Shown piece by piece: positions 24,821 to 35,873 of a DNA stretch of 40,715 nt. The notes below the pieces were generated by a model. That model was not told the DNA's origin, searched no databases, and was given only the letters and a program-made list of their open reading frames with translations. The translations under genes and the position numbers were made by a program. How positions within the stretch are numbered: the first letter of the stretch is position 1; the number at the start of each line of letters is the position of its first letter. Origin of the DNA: an uncultured Roseburia sp. (lineage in GTDB: Bacteria > Bacillota > Clostridia > Lachnospirales > Lachnospiraceae); assembly GCA_947627165.1 (NCBI GenBank), contig CANQUZ010000003.1, positions 1 to 40,715 on the forward strand, in the 5' to 3' direction.

Positions 24821-26077
24821 TTAAATGTCGCCTCTGTAACCAGCCATCTTTAGTTTAAAATCATTCTGCATCTTGTTTTTGGTGCGCTTTAGGCTGCCGG
24901 AAACTTTTTGCAGCGTGCTGTTCTCATCCTCCTCAAAAACATAGAGCGGATTTAAGATAATACGCCCCGCGCCATTCCCTGTACCGGGTTCATACCTTAC
25001 CACCTCGCATATCTCCATCGTCTTACGGGATTTATCCCGAAGTCGCGACAAGTGGATGATGATATCAACGGCAGAGGCTATCTGCTGGCGGATTGCTTCT
25101 AAGGGCAATCCCGCTGCTCCCTGCAGAACCATCGTTTCCAGACGGCTTAACATATCTTCCGTCGAATTTGCGTGCCCGGTGGAAAGAGAACCGTCATGTC
25201 CCGTGTTCATCGCCTGCAGCATATCAAGGGCTTCACCGCCGCGCACCTCCCCAACCACGATTCGTTCCGGCCGCATACGAAGCGACGACTTTATCAAATC
25301 GCGGATTGTGATTTCTCCGGCCCCGGAAGTATTGGAATTTCTCGTTTCAAGGCTCACCAGATTTGCGACGCCCGTAATTTGCAGCTCTGCAGAATCCTCA
25401 ATCGTAATCACACGCTCATCTTTCGGAATATAATTAGAAAGCGCATTCAGGAAGGTTGTCTTGCCCGAACCCGTACCGCCGCTCACAAAAATGTTATATT
25501 TGGATTTAACCAGAATTTCGAGTTTCTCCGCAATTTCCTTTGTGATGGAACCATACTGTATCAATTTTTCAACCGTCATAGGCGTTTTGGAAAATTTACG
25601 GATGGTAAGCGTCGGTCCGCACAGCGCAATCGGCGGCAAAACCACATTCACGCGCGAGCCGTCCGGAAGGCGGGTATCGCAGATTGGGTTTGCCTGGTTG
25701 ACTTCACGTCCCGCAAGGCCAACGATTCTTTGTATGATGTCCTCTAATCTTCTTTGGCTTTCAAACTGCTTGTCTAATTGGAACAATCTGCCGTTCTGTT
25801 CTATGAAGATGTTTTCGGGCCCATTTATCATGACCTCAGTGATACTCTCGTCATTGATAATCGAGTCCAACAAACCAAATCCGCGAATGGAGCTGTATAC
25901 CTGTTGGACAATGGATACCCTCTGATCAATCGAGCAATATTGATTTCCAAGCTTCAAGATCACCAATTCCTCGATTTTTTCCTCTAATTCCTCATCGCTT
26001 ATTTGGCTTAACGTGAGATTCTCAGTGACATACCGTTTTAATTCCGCAACAAATTGCTGTTCTGTTTCAAAATCCAT
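24821..26077 (-). CDS. tadA: TadA/CpaF-family pilus assembly ATPase
   Basis: 418 residues. Walker A is G-G-T-G-S-G-K-T-T (200-208). The Asp box lies around I-T-I-E-D-S, Walker B around I-V-V-G-E-V-R-G-G-E, and the His box around G-H-D-G-S-L-S-T-G-H. It powers assembly of Flp pilin subunits from the cytoplasm. The ATG at 26077 has GGTGG 8 nt upstream; the alternative at 26110 overlaps the tadZ stop region. Confidence 0.93.
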   Translation of the reverse strand: MDFETEQQFVAELKRYVTENLTLSQISDEELEEKIEELVILKLGNQYCSIDQRVSIVQQVYSSIRGFGLLDSIINDESITEVMINGPENIFIEQNGRLFQLDKQFESQRRLEDIIQRIVGLAGREVNQANPICDTRLPDGSRVNVVLPPIALCGPTLTIRKFSKTPMTVEKLIQYGSITKEIAEKLEILVKSKYNIFVSGGTGSGKTTFLNALSNYIPKDERVITIEDSAELQITGVANLVSLETRNSNTSGAGEITIRDLIKSSLRMRPERIVVGEVRGGEALDMLQAMNTGHDGSLSTGHANSTEDMLSRLETMVLQGAAGLPLEAIRQQIASAVDIIIHLSRLRDKSRKTMEICEVVRYEPGTGNGAGRIILNPLYVFEEDENSTLQKVSGSLKRTKNKMQNDFKLKMAGYRGDI

Positions 26078-26093
26078 CTGCTTACCACCCTGC

Positions 26094-27155
26094 TCAAATA
26101 ATATTATCAAACATACTCATCGGGATTAACTGCTCTAACACTTGCCTGGCGTTCGCCTGCTCATAGCGGGGTGCGCCCCCGATATTTTTTAGCCCTGTGT
26201 CCCCGATTGTCTTTCCGGACTTGCTGCTGAATTTGTTGTAAATCAGGCACAAGCGGTTTGTTAACGGCGCTTCCGCATTTTGCTCCATAATGGAAAGAGC
26301 CTGATACGCACGCTGAATTTTACTATTGGAAATCTCAGAACCATCCCCCGTCCACACGACGGCATGGGCCTGTTTATAGACTTTTACATAGTCCCTGTCC
26401 ATGCTAAAGTCCAAATCCAGCACAATGTAATCATAAGCACCCATCAGCCGCAGTTCGGAAATCAAACGGATCATATCTTCCGTTGACAGTTCCAGCATAT
26501 CTAGCGCAACCTTAGACGGAGAATAGAAGAAAACTCCTTTTTTATCCTGCTTCACGCAGCTTTCCAGCTTTATCGCCAGATTTGCCTTCTTACTCTTTAA
26601 GGCGTAAATCACATCGCTCATATGGAACTGCCCTTCTGCGGAGAAGAAACTGTCGGACGAGCCAAATCTTTCGAGGTTAAAATACAGCACTTTTTTTCCT
26701 GCCGCAGCAAAATGCGCCGCACACGCCGCGGCAAGGGTGGAATTACCTGCGCCGCCGCTCGGAGAGGAAAACGCAATTACTTTCGTGCTGTCATCCCCTA
26801 ACTTCAAACCGGAAATGCTACCGGCATTTTCCGAATAGATGCTTAGAATCTGCTTATATATCAAATCCGCTTTTTGAAACTTGCAGATTGCCCTTTGCTC
26901 TCTCAGCGTATCAATATCCGCCGAATCAACAAAATAGGCAAATCCGCATCTGTTCGGAATTGCGGCAACATCAATATCAAAAGCCTCGCTTGCCACAAAA
27001 ACGTCAATCCTGTTTCTGTCAAGAGCCGAAAGCGCCATCTGTTCCTCTGTAAAGGAATATATTTCAAATTTATCTGCATACTTGGCGTTAAATGCAGTTA
27101 CAATTCTGTTCAGGTAACTTTGATCTCTCTCTAAAATCGCAAGTTTCACTCTCAT
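26094..27155 (-). CDS. tadZ: TadZ/CpaE-like MinD-family protein
   Basis: 353 residues. An N-terminal receiver-like domain (about 1-115) is followed by a MinD/ParA-type ATPase domain. The P-loop reads S-P-S-G-G-A-G-N-S-T, so both lysines of the deviant Walker A (K-G-G-x-G-K-T) are replaced. TadZ localises the Tad machinery to a cell site. It is encoded first of the tad core genes, between the adhesin and tadA. Confidence 0.82.
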   Translation of the reverse strand: MRVKLAILERDQSYLNRIVTAFNAKYADKFEIYSFTEEQMALSALDRNRIDVFVASEAFDIDVAAIPNRCGFAYFVDSADIDTLREQRAICKFQKADLIYKQILSIYSENAGSISGLKLGDDSTKVIAFSSPSGGAGNSTLAAACAAHFAAAGKKVLYFNLERFGSSDSFFSAEGQFHMSDVIYALKSKKANLAIKLESCVKQDKKGVFFYSPSKVALDMLELSTEDMIRLISELRLMGAYDYIVLDLDFSMDRDYVKVYKQAHAVVWTGDGSEISNSKIQRAYQALSIMEQNAEAPLTNRLCLIYNKFSSKSGKTIGDTGLKNIGGAPRYEQANARQVLEQLIPMSMFDNII

Positions 27156-27182
27156 AGCCCTATTCTCTCCACTTCATTCCCT

Positions 27183-30100
27183 TTATCCAACCACTATCTT
27201 TTTGCGCTTCCTTAAGAAGAAAGCCGCTCCCGCAGATCCGCCTGCCACAACGCCTGCCGTTCCTCCAATGGTGCCCCAGAACAGCGCTTTATCTGCGTAC
27301 CAGCGTACAAAGAAGTTTGTTGATACGATGACCGAATCGAAGAATGGGAATGCCGACGTAAACTTCTCCGATGACGTATCTGTGACATTGCCTGCCAGGT
27401 CGGTGACAACCAGTTTTACGTTTTGCGCCGACTTGCTCTCTCCTAACACGAAACTTTCGGAATAATTGTTCGCATCGCCTGAAAAGTCCGTGATATGGTT
27501 CACTTCTTTCCCATCCACCAGCACGACTACCGACTGCAGTCCAATCGTGTCGTATACCTGATACGAGACGTTTACTTCCGGCGCATTGATAATGCTGCTT
27601 TCCAGTCCCGTTATACTGTTGATTTCGGGAGCTGTTCCGTCCACCCGGAACAGGATTGCATTGTTTTCATAATTGGTGTGATCCGGCGTGTTTTCCGGTG
27701 TGTTTCCAGTGGCGTCCTCTGAGGATACCGCTATTTTATAGATTCCATCTGTATCAAAGTTATCTTTGCTGATGGTGTATTGATACTGGTACCATCCGCT
27801 GCTGCCCACTTCCGTCTGCTCACTGATATCCGGCGTGACATTGTATGCAGAAGAATCTAAGGGCCTTCCGTCTTTGGAAATCTCAATGTCTAAGGACTGG
27901 TTCACTAAGCGATCCGCGTTATACTCCGTGATGACCAAATCATCCGAAACTTTCTGCACATAGGCGCCTCCGTCCTTAATCAGGGACACCAGATAATCGC
28001 TGTATTCATAGACGGAACCATAGCGGTTGACTGTAAATGTCTCTTCCTTCTCAATGGTATGCCCCGCCCTGTCTTTCAGCGAAACCTTAACGGTGTAAAT
28101 CCCGTCGTTTTCTTTGATTTTTTCAAAGGTGTCAAACGTCGCGCTTCCGCCGTTTTCATTCACGGAAATCCCCTTATTGAGAAAGGTTTCCGTTACGTCT
28201 ATGTTTTTGTCCGCATAGCTGGTCCTTGCCAAAGATACCTCGTAGCTTTCAAAGTTCGTATCCTCAAAGGATATCCCCAGCACAACGTCGTCCTTAAACG
28301 CTTTTCCATCGGCGTCCCCGCCATTGACGGTAATCACGGCTTCTTTGATATCCGTATCAATCGTCAGCTGGTCTGATGTATATTCCTGCATCTGATTATT
28401 GGACTTGTCCGTATGGTTGATAGTGATAAAATAATCGCCGTCTTCCGCCAACGTGAACGTCCCCACGTGCACGTCCGTACTGTTGTCGCTCCATACCGGA
28501 CGAACCGGATATGCCGCTCCATCCTTTGTCACCTCTACCACCGCGTCCTCTTCATAGAAGTTTGCTTCCTCTATGGTTATGGTTGCCGTAATGTCACCAT
28601 CATAATAAGATATGGTTCCATTCGTCTGGACTGGCGCATTGCACTCTACCGTTGCGGTCGGGGAAATGTTATCTACCACAATTCTCTTATCGTCCTCCAG
28701 ATAATCCGATTCATTTCCCGCCCGGTCAGCTGCCGCAAACTGAACGCTTCCGTTAAACTGCTCCGTATTGGTCAGCGCATCCCTTGGAATTTCAAATGTC
28801 GCCGTTGCCGTCGCCCCGCCATCCGAATAGGCAATGTTTGATTCCTCTATCACTTCCTCCGTAAGCTCCGCATTTACCCCGCTTACGCCTTCCGCTTTCA
28901 GATAACTATAAGTAAACTGGTTCACGGTGGAAATATCGTCCGTCGCCGTAACCGTTACCGTCGCCTTTTCGTTATAGAAGCCGAACGAAATGCCTGATAA
29001 GATGGCCTCAAGGATACTTGTGCTGTATGAAATCTGCAAATCCGCCGGTTTGGAGGTGTCCACGGTAAAATACTCCTCGTTGTAATCCTCCGCCTCATTG
29101 GTCGCCATATCCGTATACGCGACATCAAAGGTATAATTCGCGTCTCCCGGATAAGTGATTGTGATGGTATGCTGAGCCCCCTGTGTCGTCCATGCCGACT
29201 TATAGCTGACGCTGTCCTCATTTAAACTGTTTCCCGCCGCGTCGGTTGCAAGGATGGTAAACTCCACTTCGTCCGCGTCAAAATTGTGTTCTGTCACTGT
29301 CACTGTGGCAGTCTGCGTCGTATTCCAGTAGATGCGCTCATGCCCTTCGGAATCTTCCATCTTATTTTCAGCCATCTCCTTTTTATTGGCATAGGCTACG
29401 TCTATGACGGGCGCCGTCGTATCCATGACCAGTGTCTTGGATGTATACGTCTTCATTTTGTTATCGCTTCTGTCCGTATACGCAACCGTAATGACATAAT
29501 CGCCGTCATTTGCATGGTTGGATCGCGCCGCTATAGAATAGGTCGCCCTATGGACATCTGTGGATAAATCTTCCCATTCCAGAGAAAGCTCTTTTGCCTC
29601 TCCGCCGTCTTTTGAGACTTTAACCACCACATCCTCGCCGTAGAAATTTGCCTCATTTACCGTAAAGGTGACTGCAGCGGCATTGTTATAGTACATCTTA
29701 TTCCCTGCCGTCCTGTCAGCCTCGGTGTATTCCGCTGTCATGGAAGGCGTAATGGTATCTACGACAATGACGTGTTTGGTGTCCGTCACTTTATTGCTCC
29801 TATTGTTATATTTATCTGTGGCGGTGAATGCCATGGTTCCTCGGAGCTGCTCCGCCTCTTTCTTAGGCAGGATGATGGATGCCGTAAATTTTGACGCATC
29901 GGCGGAATCCTGTTTCACGTTCACTTTGGCGTCACTGTATTCTTCTATGTTTGACTCACTTACGCCTTTCTGACGCATATAACTCCGGATAAAATAATCA
30001 ATGCCTGACGTCTCATCATATGCCGTAAAGGTCACGGTCACGGACGGATTATAATAACCAAAGGTAATCAAAGACAGCGCTTTGTCTAATACGGATTCCG

Positions 30101-33100
30101 AATAAGTAATGCTCATGCCCGATGTCGAAGGCGCCTTATGGTCTACAATAAATGGCCCGCTTGCCACCTCCGCCGCCGGATTTAACGCCAAATCTTTGTA
30201 TTGAATTGCCACATTGTATATGGCATCTGCAAACTGAGAGGAAATTTTTGCGGTATGCACATCTCCCTTTTTCGTCCATACACAGGTTCTAAGATAATCC
30301 TGCAGGTCTGCGGTCGAAACGTTTTCGCCCCTGATATTTACTGCGGACATCGTAACGTCGATATCCTCTTTTCTGAAATTATGTTCCGTAATGCGGATTG
30401 TGGCTGTCTGAGGTTCTTTTTCCGCCGTATAGTCATTATAAGAGAACTCAACGATCGGAATTGTCCCGTCAATCACAATTTTCCCTGACGTGTACGTCGG
30501 TATTGCTTTGCCTACAGGATCCGTATATTCCACGCTGACGACATAGTCGCCGTCCCCGGAAAGCGTAAATTTTGCCTCATGCTCATCCTGCTTTCCGGTA
30601 TCCTTCCATGCCACGGACTGCTTCGTTTTTTCGCCGTTATTTTTGCTGACATAAATGCTGGCGTCGCCCGCAAAAAAGTTTGCCTCGGTAATATCCACGG
30701 TAAATTCCACATCGCCCGAAAAATAATGAGTGTCGCCCACTTTCTGCTGCGTCCCGCCGTTTTTCAGCTGATAGGTAATCGTCTCTTTTGGGGAAACGGT
30801 ATCAACGACCAACAGATTTCCTGTGTCGTCTTGGACATCCGATTCGTTCCCCGCTTTGTCTATCGCCATCATCTTCAAGGAGCCGTTTAATTGTTCCGCA
30901 ACTTCACTGGGAAGCTGTATTACAGCGGTGTATGTGCCGTCTGTGCCATTCTGTTTCGCTTCCACACTTCCTTTGTCTGTTTTAAGGTTTGTATCGCTGG
31001 ATCCTTCCTTGCGGTTATACTCCCAGACAATTTCCGCTACTCCCGATGTAGCGTCATATGCCGTAAAGGTAACGTCCACGACAGAATCATAGTAGTTCAC
31101 TTTGTAATTCGCTTCGTCCTTAACAGCTTTCGCGTTTGAATACTGAATGCCCAATCTATCCGGTTTTATGCTGTCCAGACGGATGATTTCAGTCGGAATC
31201 TGAGCCGTTATCCCTTTTGTTTCCTTATTTTTTAGGTATACGATCCTGTCCTTTTCCCCTTGGTCGCCAAATACTACGGAATCAGCAAAGGTTCCGTCTA
31301 CTGCATCGGAAATCTGATATCCTTCCGCCGGCACTACCGTTACCGCAGTCTTATACCACCCCGCCTTGCCGTTAGGTTCTGTCAGTTTCGTTCCATCCGG
31401 AGCCAGAAGCGTGATGGGTGTTCCGGGTGTTGGTTCTAAATTTATCTCAATCTCATAAGATGCGGTTGCCGCGCCATAGACTGTCCTGGCAACGCTTTCA
31501 CCTTTCGCAATTTTCGTTCCCTCAGCCTTATTGGCAGTAACTGTTACGCTGATTTTGCCGCCAGCTTCTTCAAGTGCCTTACTTAATTTAACAATGTCTG
31601 AAACGCTTATCTTTCCGCTTTTCAAATCAATCTCTAATCCCGCTTCCGAAATATTGTCGTTGGTTTCCCACAGTTTCGCCTGATAAGAAATGTCCCCCTT
31701 GTCGCCGTTGTTGTTGTCGTTGTTGTCGCCGTTGTTGTTGTCGTTGTTGTCGCCGTTGTTGCCATAAGTTTTTTGCGCCACCATAAAAGGCACCGTCTGC
31801 TGCCCAATCGTGTAATCAACACTTTCCTCATCAGACTTCACCAGCCCGCTTTCTGTGTTTTTCAATGCAAACTTCAGCAGCCCGCTTTCTGTGTTTTTCA
31901 ATGCAACGGATACACTGCACATCGCTTCTTCATAGTTTTTATCACCCTCTACCGATGCCGTCACCTTTATGATATATCCGCCCTTTTTAACAGTGAGTTT
32001 TCCTTGCCCGTCTATAGACGCAATTTGAGTAATGTCCGTACTGTCGTCAACCGCGCAATTCTCTACCTTGTATGATATCTCCCTGCCTTCACCTGATGTT
32101 GCAGACTCTGCTTTGAAATCAACACTTGTCTCTGTTCCGTCACATTCTATCTCTGGAACCGGTGATAAAAAGGAAATTTCCTGCTCCGCTTTTGCTATGG
32201 TAATCTGCACAGTTCCTAAATCGGTTTCAGCATAGTTGCCAGCCTCTTCACCCTCTCCTCTTACCCTAAGTTTTACTTCATAAGTTCCGGCATCTTTTCC
32301 TATCGGCTTCCCTTCAGACCACTTAGACCACGCAATCGGCTCCGGCCACTCAATCGATCCCCCTTCTTTAAACTGCACGCTGTATTCAACGACATAGTCA
32401 GATGCTTCACCATTCAATGCGTTCTTAAGCTCGTCATTTCCCCCCGTGTATGCAATGTCCAAAAGTTCCTGTTCTTGTCCTGTATAAACAAACTTCTCTG
32501 ATTTGGGGGAAACTGTTATTCCTGTAGTATCTATTTTGGCTTGCGTAATTTCTGCCTTACCCCACGTTTCTGAGTCGATTGTAAAATCATAATAGTTGTT
32601 TCTTTGAATCGTTACTTTATAGGAGTAACTTCCTACTTTTTTAATCTGAGGTATATTCGCTTCCTCTATTTCATAAACATAAGTATAATCTTTTCCATCA
32701 TAGTTTATAGTGATGATATCCCCTTTAATTACACCCTTAATGTTGACAATATTATGCTCTTTACCGTCATATATTTCATTACATGGAGTTATTTCAATAT
32801 CCATGTTTGCTTGCTTAATTTCTGCATCACTCACCCCACCATCTGTTCCTGAGCTAATCACAAAGTCATTGTAGTTTTTGTTTCTTTGAATCGTTACTTT
32901 ATAGGGGTAACTTCCTGCGTTTATAATCTTAGGTATCTCATTTTCACTTTCTTCTCCGTTGTAAGTATAAGTACAACTTGTTTCAAGACATTCAATCGTA
33001 ATCCAATCGCCAATCTCCGCCCCTTTAATGTCGACAATATTATGCTCTTTACCGTCATAGGTTTCATTACATGGAGTTATTTCAATATCCATGTTTGCTT

Positions 33101-33629
33101 GCGTAATTTCTGCATTACTCAGCTTTTCTGGGTCGATTATAAAGTCATTAAAGTTCCCCTCTCTGCTAATCTTTATACCATAGGAATAAGAAGCTACTTC
33201 TTCAATTTCCGGTACTTTTTCTGTATAAGGATATGGATATTCTTCTCCCTCATATATAACAGTAGCCTTATCGCCGTCTACTATTCCTATAATCTTCTCA
33301 ACAACCGGATGCCCTTTCTTATCATAAACATTCTTCCAAGGAGTTATTTCAAGTTCCCCTTTGTCTAGCTTTTCAGTATAGAGAGCTATCAGCTCGTCGC
33401 TTTTCTCCCCTTGCTCAGTCCCCTCTTTTTTCACATCATTTTCTTTCTCTTCGGGATCTGCCTCCGTTGTGTCATCCTCTGTGGACTCCCCCGTTTCACT
33501 CCCACTCTGAGGTGTTTCCTGCGCACCTCCTACACGCATAGTAGAAAAAGGAATAAAGTTTAGTAACATCATGACAACCATCAGTGACGCAATCATTTTT
33601 AAAATCTTCTTTTCAGTCATCCTTTTCAT
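27183..33629 (-). CDS. Giant repeat adhesin/surface protein (MBG-like and Ig-like modules)
   Basis: 2148 residues. A signal peptide occupies about 1-36 and is followed by an acidic stretch. Three MBG-like modules contain Y-D-x-K-x-H and N-x-x-D-F (about 93-370), then a fourth related module. A G-D-N-N-D-N-N-N tract (about 625-645) is followed by a long series of Ig-like domains. These alternate elements such as E-A-N-F, E-H-N-F and D-x-x-S-G-I and carry V-D-x-x-x-P linkers (about 800-2050). The C-terminus is a transmembrane helix followed by R-K-R-K-K; no LPXTG motif is seen. It is probably extracellular and anchored in the membrane. Ligand unknown. GGAG lies 11 nt before the ATG. Confidence 0.8.
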   Translation of the reverse strand: MKRMTEKKILKMIASLMVVMMLLNFIPFSTMRVGGAQETPQSGSETGESTEDDTTEADPEEKENDVKKEGTEQGEKSDELIALYTEKLDKGELEITPWKNVYDKKGHPVVEKIIGIVDGDKATVIYEGEEYPYPYTEKVPEIEEVASYSYGIKISREGNFNDFIIDPEKLSNAEITQANMDIEITPCNETYDGKEHNIVDIKGAEIGDWITIECLETSCTYTYNGEESENEIPKIINAGSYPYKVTIQRNKNYNDFVISSGTDGGVSDAEIKQANMDIEITPCNEIYDGKEHNIVNIKGVIKGDIITINYDGKDYTYVYEIEEANIPQIKKVGSYSYKVTIQRNNYYDFTIDSETWGKAEITQAKIDTTGITVSPKSEKFVYTGQEQELLDIAYTGGNDELKNALNGEASDYVVEYSVQFKEGGSIEWPEPIAWSKWSEGKPIGKDAGTYEVKLRVRGEGEEAGNYAETDLGTVQITIAKAEQEISFLSPVPEIECDGTETSVDFKAESATSGEGREISYKVENCAVDDSTDITQIASIDGQGKLTVKKGGYIIKVTASVEGDKNYEEAMCSVSVALKNTESGLLKFALKNTESGLVKSDEESVDYTIGQQTVPFMVAQKTYGNNGDNNDNNNGDNNDNNNGDKGDISYQAKLWETNDNISEAGLEIDLKSGKISVSDIVKLSKALEEAGGKISVTVTANKAEGTKIAKGESVARTVYGAATASYEIEINLEPTPGTPITLLAPDGTKLTEPNGKAGWYKTAVTVVPAEGYQISDAVDGTFADSVVFGDQGEKDRIVYLKNKETKGITAQIPTEIIRLDSIKPDRLGIQYSNAKAVKDEANYKVNYYDSVVDVTFTAYDATSGVAEIVWEYNRKEGSSDTNLKTDKGSVEAKQNGTDGTYTAVIQLPSEVAEQLNGSLKMMAIDKAGNESDVQDDTGNLLVVDTVSPKETITYQLKNGGTQQKVGDTHYFSGDVEFTVDITEANFFAGDASIYVSKNNGEKTKQSVAWKDTGKQDEHEAKFTLSGDGDYVVSVEYTDPVGKAIPTYTSGKIVIDGTIPIVEFSYNDYTAEKEPQTATIRITEHNFRKEDIDVTMSAVNIRGENVSTADLQDYLRTCVWTKKGDVHTAKISSQFADAIYNVAIQYKDLALNPAAEVASGPFIVDHKAPSTSGMSITYSESVLDKALSLITFGYYNPSVTVTFTAYDETSGIDYFIRSYMRQKGVSESNIEEYSDAKVNVKQDSADASKFTASIILPKKEAEQLRGTMAFTATDKYNNRSNKVTDTKHVIVVDTITPSMTAEYTEADRTAGNKMYYNNAAAVTFTVNEANFYGEDVVVKVSKDGGEAKELSLEWEDLSTDVHRATYSIAARSNHANDGDYVITVAYTDRSDNKMKTYTSKTLVMDTTAPVIDVAYANKKEMAENKMEDSEGHERIYWNTTQTATVTVTEHNFDADEVEFTILATDAAGNSLNEDSVSYKSAWTTQGAQHTITITYPGDANYTFDVAYTDMATNEAEDYNEEYFTVDTSKPADLQISYSTSILEAILSGISFGFYNEKATVTVTATDDISTVNQFTYSYLKAEGVSGVNAELTEEVIEESNIAYSDGGATATATFEIPRDALTNTEQFNGSVQFAAADRAGNESDYLEDDKRIVVDNISPTATVECNAPVQTNGTISYYDGDITATITIEEANFYEEDAVVEVTKDGAAYPVRPVWSDNSTDVHVGTFTLAEDGDYFITINHTDKSNNQMQEYTSDQLTIDTDIKEAVITVNGGDADGKAFKDDVVLGISFEDTNFESYEVSLARTSYADKNIDVTETFLNKGISVNENGGSATFDTFEKIKENDGIYTVKVSLKDRAGHTIEKEETFTVNRYGSVYEYSDYLVSLIKDGGAYVQKVSDDLVITEYNADRLVNQSLDIEISKDGRPLDSSAYNVTPDISEQTEVGSSGWYQYQYTISKDNFDTDGIYKIAVSSEDATGNTPENTPDHTNYENNAILFRVDGTAPEINSITGLESSIINAPEVNVSYQVYDTIGLQSVVVLVDGKEVNHITDFSGDANNYSESFVLGESKSAQNVKLVVTDLAGNVTDTSSEKFTSAFPFFDSVIVSTNFFVRWYADKALFWGTIGGTAGVVAGGSAGAAFFLRKRKKIVVG
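31701..31760 (-). repeat. In-frame 24-bp tandem repeat inside the adhesin gene
   Basis: Two and a half perfect copies of a 24-bp unit (31701-31724, 31725-31748, 31749-31760) encode the eight-residue unit G-D-N-N-D-N-N-N. The unit length is a multiple of three, so copy-number change would alter linker length without frameshift. Confidence 0.9.
32475..33353 (-). repeat. Tandem MBG-like module repeats inside the adhesin gene
   Basis: Near-identical DNA blocks recur, for example the stretch around 32750-32825 and 33042-33115, at a period of 288 bp. A third, more diverged copy is offset by another 267 bp. They encode successive MBG-like modules and could recombine to change module number. Confidence 0.8.
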
Positions 33630-33684
33630 CCGTTTTTTCTCTCCTTATCCGTCTCTGCCCTCTCGTCCGCCGACATCGATGCCG

Positions 33685-34170
33685 CTAAATCGTTTCTTCG
33701 GTATGTATCAGCACCACTTCTTCTATCTGTTCCAGAAGCATCCCGCCTGTTTTATTTCCGGGGAGAAGCCCCGTATCCTCCAATAGTTCCGTCTCGCCCG
33801 CTTCCCCCAGCTTTTCCGTCGTCCCGCCTAAAAGCCCGGTAGCCTCACCATCATAGGACGTTCTATGATTTTCTTTTAAAAGCGCTGTTCCGTCATGGGT
33901 TCCGCCAATCGCCGTTTTCTTCTGATCCTTTATGGGTTCCGCCTGTCTCCCCTTTTCCTTATCCATCCTGCCGAGGCGATCATAAGATTTCTTTCCGGTC
34001 TTTTCATTTTCTTTGCGCATTCTCTCAATGGATTTTCTGGCATTTCTTCCTGATAAATCCCCCATCACGACAGGGATCTTAAAAACAAAGAACAAGATGA
34101 TTGCCGTTGCCAGACAAATACCGGCGGCCGCAAAAGAGAAGTATGAAACCGTCGTTAATGTATCAGCCAT
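33685..34170 (-). CDS. Small single-pass membrane protein with repeated T-x-L-L peptides
   Basis: 161 residues from the ATG at 34170 (GGAGG 7 nt upstream; an ATG at 34176 touches that site). A hydrophobic helix at about 8-32 is followed by a basic charged region and then a Thr/Glu/Gly-rich tail. The tail carries G-T-A-L-L, E-A-T-G-L-L, E-T-E-L-L and D-T-G-L-L. The same peptide type occurs in both FHA proteins of the locus. It directly follows the Ser/Thr kinase gene. I infer that it is a membrane-tethered kinase substrate recruiting FHA proteins. No named family recognised. Confidence 0.7.
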   Translation of the reverse strand: MADTLTTVSYFSFAAAGICLATAIILFFVFKIPVVMGDLSGRNARKSIERMRKENEKTGKKSYDRLGRMDKEKGRQAEPIKDQKKTAIGGTHDGTALLKENHRTSYDGEATGLLGGTTEKLGEAGETELLEDTGLLPGNKTGGMLLEQIEEVVLIHTEETI

Positions 34171-34172
34171 AC

Positions 34173-35861
34173 TCATTCCTCCTCTTGCACATTTTCATAA
34201 GTTCTAATGATTGCCTGCCTGTAAGAATCATAATTGTCAATGATTTCCTGCCTTAGCTTTTGAGACTGCTCTTTCTGCACCGTTAATTCCTTTGCGCTTT
34301 CGTAGACGCTGTCCATCCTTTGCAGAATTTCATTTTGATCCACATTCACCTGCATCATGCTGCTCCGCTGGTCATACATAAGCATAAACACTGCGTTATA
34401 CAGTGAGAGCTGATCATAGGCACCCACGCTTTTAACCTTGCCTAACGCATCGTCTATCGTATGAAGCAACGCCTCATAATTGTCTTTAGAGGCTTCTTCC
34501 ACGGTGGAAGAGCTTAAAATATATTTTTTATAGAAATAGCAAATCTGATAATAACAGTCGGACAGGCTCTTATTTTCAAAATCCGGGGAAATATCGGCAT
34601 TCTCATAGTTGGCTTCAAAAAAAGAATACGCTTTCTGCACTCTGGTGGAAAAACTATAGCTGCCGTCCCCCTCTGTATAATAATTAAAATACATCATGCC
34701 GATTTTGTAATTCAGGTCTGCCTCTGAAGCACTAGTTCTGTCAAATCCGTCTTTATTTGCATTGTAGAGGGCGAGGAACTCGTCATTTTCTGATTTTTCA
34801 AATTGACTTTCGTCTTCATAGGCTTCCAGCATCTTAAAGTAAGCATCCATTCTATCAGGATATATTTCTATTGCTTTTTTATAACTCTCTACCTTATCCT
34901 CTAACGAGGTGGATGCCGCTAAAGAAATCAGCGCATCGTAATTGTTATTGTTCATGGCTGTTGCCGCTATGCTGCATCCAATCCCCACTGCCAGACATAA
35001 AACAGACATAATCGCTGCGGCAAAGAACAACCCGACTTTCCGCTTCTGCTTCTGTTTATAGCCTTTTGTTATCAATTCCGGATGTTCTAAGTCGTACAGG
35101 AGATCCGCGCAGTTCTGATAACGGTTTTCCGCTGCCGGCTCCACGCACTTGTCGATAATCAGTTCAATACCTTCCGACAATTCCGGATTCCACATTCTGA
35201 CCGACGCATATTTTTCCCCGCTTCTTGGGTCTATCCCGGTCAATAGCTGATGCATGGTCATTCCCAGTGCGTATATATCCGACCTTGCGTCTGTCTGCCC
35301 GCTGTACTGCTCCGGCGGTGCATATCCTTTCGTGCCAAGGACTGTCGTATCGGAAAGCTGCTGCTCCTTATATTCCCTGGCTATGCCAAAATCTATGATT
35401 TTGACATTCCCCTCCGGTTTCAGCATCACATTTGCCGGCTTCATATCCCTATAAATAATGGGCGGCTTGCGGGAGTGAAGATAAGAAAACGCTTCGCAAA
35501 TCTGTTTTGCCCACTCAATGACCAGTTCTTCCGGCTGCGCGCCATATTCATTCAAAATCTTATCTAGCGATTCCCCTTCGATATAATCCATAATAACGTA
35601 AATCGTCACACTGTTTTCAATGATATCCACAATCCGCGGCAGTGCCGGATGGTCCAGTTTTTTTATCATATGGGCTTCTGCCAGCAGGCTGTTCACAATC
35701 ACTTCATCATTTTTACCGCTGCCTTTTTTTCTGATTTCCTTTACTGCCCACTGCTTGTTGAGACGGGTGTCCATGGCAAGGTAGACAATGGACATTCCAC
35801 CTCTGCCGATTTCTCTTAATATTTCATATTTCTCTTCAATGACTGCTCCAATTTCTGCCAT
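34173..35861 (-). CDS. Membrane-anchored Ser/Thr protein kinase (PknB-like)
   Basis: 562 residues. The kinase domain (about 13-260) has glycine loop I-G-R-G-G-M-S, catalytic K41, Y-R-D-M-K-P-A-N (D139) and D-F-G (157-159). The activation loop includes T-V-L-G-T-K-G-Y-A-P-P-E. A transmembrane helix lies at about 276-302. The extracellular part (303-562) is helical and TPR-like rather than PASTA, so it is not the usual cell-wall PrkC type. Neighbours are PP2C and FHA genes upstream and the T-x-L-L membrane protein downstream. Confidence 0.92.
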   Translation of the reverse strand: MAEIGAVIEEKYEILREIGRGGMSIVYLAMDTRLNKQWAVKEIRKKGSGKNDEVIVNSLLAEAHMIKKLDHPALPRIVDIIENSVTIYVIMDYIEGESLDKILNEYGAQPEELVIEWAKQICEAFSYLHSRKPPIIYRDMKPANVMLKPEGNVKIIDFGIAREYKEQQLSDTTVLGTKGYAPPEQYSGQTDARSDIYALGMTMHQLLTGIDPRSGEKYASVRMWNPELSEGIELIIDKCVEPAAENRYQNCADLLYDLEHPELITKGYKQKQKRKVGLFFAAAIMSVLCLAVGIGCSIAATAMNNNNYDALISLAASTSLEDKVESYKKAIEIYPDRMDAYFKMLEAYEDESQFEKSENDEFLALYNANKDGFDRTSASEADLNYKIGMMYFNYYTEGDGSYSFSTRVQKAYSFFEANYENADISPDFENKSLSDCYYQICYFYKKYILSSSTVEEASKDNYEALLHTIDDALGKVKSVGAYDQLSLYNAVFMLMYDQRSSMMQVNVDQNEILQRMDSVYESAKELTVQKEQSQKLRQEIIDNYDSYRQAIIRTYENVQEEE

Positions 35862-35873
35862 ACCCAGTTCTCC

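Noticed and set aside
31701-31760. Possible frameshifting microsatellite controlling adhesin expression
   Set aside because: The unit is 24 bp, a multiple of three, so copy-number change cannot switch the frame. It is kept only as a length-variable repeat.
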